48,265 nucleotides of DNA from positions 1-48,265 of the forward strand of contig JAQBOG010000030.1 of the NCBI GenBank assembly GCA_028288165.1. Direction: 5' to 3'. The notes beneath the pieces are model-generated. The model was not told the origin of the DNA and made no database searches. It saw only the letters and a program-made list of their open reading frames with translations. This document shows, in pieces, positions 44,724 to 48,265 of this stretch (within the stretch, counting starts at the first letter, position 1; each line of letters begins with the position of its first letter). The DNA is from Sphingobacteriales bacterium. Its GTDB lineage: Bacteria > Bacteroidota > Bacteroidia > Sphingobacteriales > Sphingobacteriaceae. The position numbers were made by a program, and so were the translations under genes.

Positions 44724-45665
44724 CTAGTAAATTGGATAATAAATTCGGGTAATCCAGTTATTACTATCTCGTATAGCAGTTCTATTAGTAATTAGTAATT
44801 GGTAAGGTATTGCTGGCGATAAAAGGTGTTTATCCTTCAAGTAGTTTTCCAATTCAATAAATGCTGTTTCTACCTTAGCCTGACCACCCATCACTTCAGT
44901 TACTAGTATCCTTCCCAACACCATTCTTTTTATGGCCTGGTTTCCTGCTACTTCAAACGATTTATTTACTGGAATGGCTGTTTGTATTTCAAACTCATTT
45001 GTGCCATTTTTGAAAATGTTTAACATCGGGCTATCAATTTGAACGACACCTTTATTTTTAATAGATGCTTTTAGCCGATCTATACTATTGTAAATCAAGT
45101 TAGTAGTTGGATAGCTATGAGAACTAAATTTTGTGGTAAGCAGAACCGGATTAGTTACCTTACTAAACTGTATAGCTAACCCATAAACTTTTTTATCATC
45201 TTCAATGAAGTTTTTGAAAACATGGAGTATGTCCCCAAAGTTGGAGTGTAATGTTGTCGCATTTCTATATTGTAACACTCGCTTTATTGGATTTAAACTA
45301 GCTTTAAACGAAGCTTCCCAATGTATTTCAGTGCTATCATTGTTTATTGAGGCTAATGATATGTTAGTAGTTAGTTCAACACTATCTGAAATTACTTTAA
45401 TGGGTAAGAAATCTAAATAGCCTTTGCCAATGTCAAAACGTGTGTTTTTATAAATGTTTTCAGAGGAGCTCCTTGCCGTACTATTTTCTTTGCCAGGCCA
45501 CCACTTCTTTCGGAAATCAGGGTTTTGGAGAAACCTAAATATGGTCTCGTTAGAAGATTTAACCAGTACTTTTTTACTGATTTTTATACTATTTGGGATA
45601 AAAACATAGCTGCAAGAGATTGATAAAACGAAACAAACGATGAGAATTTTTACAGATAATTTCAT
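44724..45665 (-). CDS. Lipoprotein with SRPBCC and GyrI-like domains
   Basis: 313 residues. The signal peptide ends in L-S-I-S-C, a lipobox. Residues 30-160 look like an SRPBCC ligand-binding (polyketide-cyclase-like) fold: V-L-V-K-S-S-N-E-T-I-F-R-F-L-Q-N-P-D-F ... K-W-W-P-G. Residues 165-313 resemble the GyrI / AraC effector-binding fold with I-P-V-N-K-S-F and A-I-P-Y-Q-L-L. Two small-molecule-binding folds on one exported lipoprotein suggest ligand binding outside the cytoplasm, but the ligand is unknown. It is divergent from the haloperoxidase-like gene. Confidence 0.7.
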   Translation of the reverse strand: MKLSVKILIVCFVLSISCSYVFIPNSIKISKKVLVKSSNETIFRFLQNPDFRKKWWPGKENSTARSSSENIYKNTRFDIGKGYLDFLPIKVISDSVELTTNISLASINNDSTEIHWEASFKASLNPIKRVLQYRNATTLHSNFGDILHVFKNFIEDDKKVYGLAIQFSKVTNPVLLTTKFSSHSYPTTNLIYNSIDRLKASIKNKGVVQIDSPMLNIFKNGTNEFEIQTAIPVNKSFEVAGNQAIKRMVLGRILVTEVMGGQAKVETAFIELENYLKDKHLLSPAIPYQLLITNRTAIRDSNNWITRIYYPIY

Positions 45666-46087
45666 TTAGAGATTGGGAGGAAAAAGAGGGTTTTAAGGTA
45701 TTTATTTTGGTTTTATATCAATATAGGTTGTATTCTATAATTCTAAATAATTGAGTATGTGTATTTGATATTTATGTATCTTAATTATTTTCCCATGCAT
45801 ACACATAATTAAGACCGATTAATGAGTCAACAATGGTTCCGTCGTTGAATTTACAAAAACCTAATTCAAATAGATGCTTTAGATTAAAACTAATTTTCAT
45901 TTTTGTCCAATATTGATTATTTAAAACTTAAAGCCGTTATATTCTTTATATTTAGTCTATACTATAGTTTATTTTAATCTACTTGTGTTCAATGATTTAA
46001 TAAATTTCTGCAGTTAATTATTCTATATTTTTATTAGAAAAACATTTCCCTAAATTTCCTTTGCTTTTCTTTGATTTGAAATAATAC
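45666..46087. other. AT-rich divergent intergenic region
   Basis: About 420 very AT-rich bases between divergent genes. It must hold promoters for both, but no TAnnTTTG box was assigned. It includes the small frame at 45781-45900. Confidence 0.4.
45781..45900 (-). CDS. Candidate 39-residue peptide or gene remnant
   Basis: A minus-strand ATG frame gives M-K-I-S-F-N-L-K-H-L-F-E-L-G-F-C, then D-G-T-I-V-D-S-L-I-G-L-N-Y-V-Y-A-W-E-N-N. The composition is protein-like and it could be the start of a truncated gene, but I recognise nothing and no promoter supports it. Confidence 0.25.
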   Translation of the reverse strand: MKISFNLKHLFELGFCKFNDGTIVDSLIGLNYVYAWENN

Positions 46088-47437
46088 ATGAAACGTTCAA
46101 AAAATATTCTTTTTATAATAGCGGTAATCAATATAATATTAGGATGTAGCAACCCTGATTACAAGAGGGTTTTACATAATCCATCTTTGTATCGCAATGC
46201 GGTAAAAAAGTTAAATAACATTGTGTTAGAGAACAATTTCCCACCGGTTATAGCCTCACGTAATTATGCTTATGCTAACATCGCAGCGTATGAAGTTATA
46301 GCTGCTGGAAATGCAAGTCGCTATAATTCACTATCAGGCCAAATTAAACATTTACCTAAAGTACCTGTTCCGAAAAACAAGGATTTAGTAGATTATCCAT
46401 TTGCTGCATTATTAGCATTTTGTAAAGTAGGTAATGCGGTTACCTTCCCGGAAGGAAGTATGGACGAATATGTAAATCAACTGAAAGAGAATGCAAAAGA
46501 AGCTGGTCTACCTAATGATAAATTTGAAGAATCTATCCTATATGCTGACACGGTTGCCAAGCATATTCTTAAATGGAGTAAAGGTGACAACTATTTACAA
46601 ACTCGTTCTGCCAGCAAGTATAGTGTAAGAGATGAGGAAGGAAGATGGATTCCTACACCACCAATGTATTCCCAAGCTTTAGAGCCACATTGGGCTGAAA
46701 TTCGCCCAATGATATTAGATTCTGCTTCCCAAATAGCGTGTCCAGCACCTCCCAAATTCGATATAAAGGATAAAAGTAGTCAATTTTATAAAAATGCAAT
46801 CCAAGTAAAAACAATAGTAGATAGTTTAACAAAGGTTCAAAAGCACATCGCTGATTTCTGGGATGACAACCCTTTTAAATTAAATGTTGTTGGGCACGTT
46901 TCTTATGCCACAAAAAAGTTCTCGCCCGCAGGCCATTGGATGAATATTGTTGGCATTGCTACTCAGAATAACAAAGATGATTTTAATGAAACAGTAAGCA
47001 TATATGCTGAAGCTTCTATTGCACTGTTTGATGGGTTTATTAGCTGCTGGGAAGTTAAATTTAAAACGAATTATATCCGCCCCGAAACTGTGATCACTAA
47101 GTTTATTGATGAAAATTGGCGTCCATATATTCAAACGCCTCCATTTCCCGAATACACAAGTGGTCATGCAGTTATTTCAGCGGCTACTGCAGAAGTATTA
47201 ACTGCCCGAATTGGTGATAATGTAGCTTTGAAAGATACATCAGAAACTGAGTTTGGAATTGCTGAGCGCTCATTTAAATCTTTTAGGCAAGCGGCTAAAG
47301 AAGCCGGTATGTCTAGAGTATATGGAGGCATACATTATGTGAATTCTTGCAATGTTGGATCAATGCAGGGGCAAAAAGTTGGAAAGCTTATTGTTGATAA
47401 ACTCAAGTTGAGAAAGTATAAAACAAAGAAAATATAG
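46088..47437 (+). CDS. Vanadium-dependent haloperoxidase / PAP2-superfamily lipoprotein
   Basis: 449 residues with a lipoprotein signal (I-I-L-G-C). The C-terminal half carries the vanadate/phosphate pocket: K324-x6-R331-P332, T-S358-G-H360-A-V, and S409-R410-V-Y-G-G-I-H416-Y-V-N. In PAP2 phosphatases the last histidine is followed three residues later by aspartate; here it is N419. The length and the helical N-terminal half fit the bacterial vanadium-haloperoxidase group better than short PAP2 enzymes. Halogenation and phosphatase activity cannot be told apart by eye. The last bases, including the stop codon, lie inside the right copy of the 23-bp repeat. Confidence 0.88.
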   Translation: MKRSKNILFIIAVINIILGCSNPDYKRVLHNPSLYRNAVKKLNNIVLENNFPPVIASRNYAYANIAAYEVIAAGNASRYNSLSGQIKHLPKVPVPKNKDLVDYPFAALLAFCKVGNAVTFPEGSMDEYVNQLKENAKEAGLPNDKFEESILYADTVAKHILKWSKGDNYLQTRSASKYSVRDEEGRWIPTPPMYSQALEPHWAEIRPMILDSASQIACPAPPKFDIKDKSSQFYKNAIQVKTIVDSLTKVQKHIADFWDDNPFKLNVVGHVSYATKKFSPAGHWMNIVGIATQNNKDDFNETVSIYAEASIALFDGFISCWEVKFKTNYIRPETVITKFIDENWRPYIQTPPFPEYTSGHAVISAATAEVLTARIGDNVALKDTSETEFGIAERSFKSFRQAAKEAGMSRVYGGIHYVNSCNVGSMQGQKVGKLIVDKLKLRKYKTKKI

Positions 47438-47456
47438 TAATGGGGGTTACTATTAG
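47434..47456. repeat. 23-bp direct repeat, right copy
   Basis: Identical to 44619-44641 and in the same orientation. It begins inside the last codons of the haloperoxidase-like gene. Confidence 0.85.
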
Positions 47457-47502
47457 TTAGATAGTTTTGTAGGGGCATTTGCCCTTACAATCTATCTTAA
47501 TT
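47455..47502. terminator. Long imperfect hairpin between convergent genes
   Basis: TTAGATAG...GTAGGGGC faces GCCCTTAC...CTATCTTAA. It lies between the ends of the haloperoxidase-like and DUF2147 genes and could terminate both. There is no strong T-run on either side. Confidence 0.55.
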
Positions 47503-47533
47503 ATTTAATTGCCAGTATTGCTATTCCCTTACG

Positions 47534-48010
47534 TTAATGTTTGATCCCCGCAATCTGATTTGTGCAGTATCTTTTTAAGGTAAGTGTTTGAGAAATAAAC
47601 TTAAATTGCCAATAGGCTTTCACAATCAATAAGTTTTTGTGATTGAAAAATGCATATGCAGTCCACGCTCTTCCAGTAGAAGCATCATAGATAGTACCAT
47701 CTTCATATTTATTGTTTCCGATATTATATATTAAATTTTGCAGTACCTCTATTCCAATGAGCTTTCTGTTTCTTAAATCAGCATCCGGATTTTTATAATC
47801 TGTAGCCGTTTCTACATTCAATTTGGTATCGGTTGCATCAAACCAAATAAGTTTAGCGTTAAATTTGTTGCCTACCTTATAAATATCAACAATAAAGTCA
47901 CCTTCTTCAGAAATCCATTTGCCAATTATTTGTTCAGGCGGTTTTTTAGCCTCGACATTGCTTATTAAAAAAAATAAGAAAACGTTTAACGTAAAAAAAG
48001 TAAGCTTCAT
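47534..48010 (-). CDS. DUF2147 domain secreted protein
   Basis: 158 residues. A signal peptide at 1-21 ends at V-E-A. The DUF2147 beta-rich fold follows: I-I-G-K-W-I-S-E-E-G-D-F-I-V-D-I-Y, then D-A-D-L-R-N-R-K-L-I-G-I-E-V-L, then W-T-A-Y-A and a final L-T-L-K-R-Y. The family is small, extracytoplasmic and of unknown function, often with a lipocalin-like barrel. It is convergent with the haloperoxidase-like gene. Confidence 0.88.
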   Translation of the reverse strand: MKLTFFTLNVFLFFLISNVEAKKPPEQIIGKWISEEGDFIVDIYKVGNKFNAKLIWFDATDTKLNVETATDYKNPDADLRNRKLIGIEVLQNLIYNIGNNKYEDGTIYDASTGRAWTAYAFFNHKNLLIVKAYWQFKFISQTLTLKRYCTNQIAGIKH

Positions 48011-48265
48011 TTTCTATTAGATTAAGTGAAACATACTGTCATTGTGAAACTTTAACAGCTGATATCCATAATTGAACTATCGCATGATTATAAGCGACGC
48101 CTAAAGGTAAGGCATGGTAAGTAGTACGAACTCTTAAGTAATTAACTCAAGTTGCTAGTTATACAATTATTTTATTTAGTGTAAATGCGAAGATGAACAG
48201 TGTGATTTTCAGTAGCCATCCTTTAGCTGTTACCGCATGGAGTTTTCTAAGAAACAATCCTTTTA
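48011..48265. other. End of window, no gene seen
   Basis: About 255 bases upstream of the DUF2147 gene with no supported frame, repeat or clear promoter. Confidence 0.4.

Noticed and set aside
1..48265. tRNA, rRNA, riboswitch or prophage genes
   Set aside because: No cloverleaf-like or rRNA-like sequence, no known riboswitch core, and no phage structural or integrase gene was recognised by eye; a covariance-model scan would be decisive.

Overview
The window is AT-rich Bacteroidota DNA, most like Sphingobacteriaceae (Pedobacter or Mucilaginibacter relatives). The grounds are a SusC/SusD pair, many lipoproteins, a pyrG-yidC arrangement, -7 boxes of the TAnnTTTG type in place of -10 boxes, and 7-bp-periodic repeats between genes. 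The genus is inference. No rRNA, tRNA, CRISPR array or intact mobile element was seen. Several printed reading frames begin at upstream TTG or GTG codons; where an ATG fits better, that start is used here.

Left part (1-15 kb). A three-helix membrane protein and a secreted HExxH putative metallopeptidase form a pair. Next is a graveyard: the C-terminus of a decayed histidine kinase, then the C-terminus of an IS4/Tn5-type transposase, both on the minus strand. A sulfate-ester locus follows: a lipoprotein formylglycine-generating enzyme (FGE) with both catalytic cysteines, a 69-residue membrane-anchored protein, a TonB-dependent outer-membrane receptor, SusC, SusD, and an AtsA-like arylsulfatase with the C-S-P-T-R site that FGE converts to formylglycine. 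The simplest reading is that SusC/D import a sulfated compound, the sulfatase removes sulfate, and the FGE matures the sulfatase. No glycoside hydrolase is present.

Middle (15-29 kb). A membrane-anchored TPR protein is followed by two YCII/DGPF-domain proteins, a strong terminator, an ECF sigma factor of the ECF42 type and a CPBP membrane protease. Next is a 1420-residue hybrid sensor kinase (double propeller, kinase, two receivers), then a lipase-maturation-factor-like membrane protein, a frameshifted SGNH esterase, a stand-alone receiver protein, an OsmC protein, a DinB-like protein and a fused SpmA-SpmB membrane protein.

Housekeeping block (29-37 kb). pyrG and yidC form a minus-strand operon. 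A repeat-filled gap separates them from rhlE, which is followed by an NTF2-like protein, an aldose 1-epimerase relative and a convergent methyltransferase.

Right part (37-48 kb). A diadenylate-cyclase-like protein is followed by a single-domain response regulator, two tandem cold-shock genes with matching leaders and terminators, a CrtA-like monooxygenase with a small partner, two envelope lipoproteins, a frameshifted pyridoxamine-oxidase-fold protein, an SRPBCC/GyrI-like lipoprotein, a vanadium-haloperoxidase-like lipoprotein and a DUF2147 protein. The most notable signals are the exported FGE with its tiny partner, the DAC-like protein beside a receiver, two single-base homopolymer frameshifts, a 23-bp direct repeat flanking the haloperoxidase segment, and a dispersed inverted repeat set among heptamer tracts.
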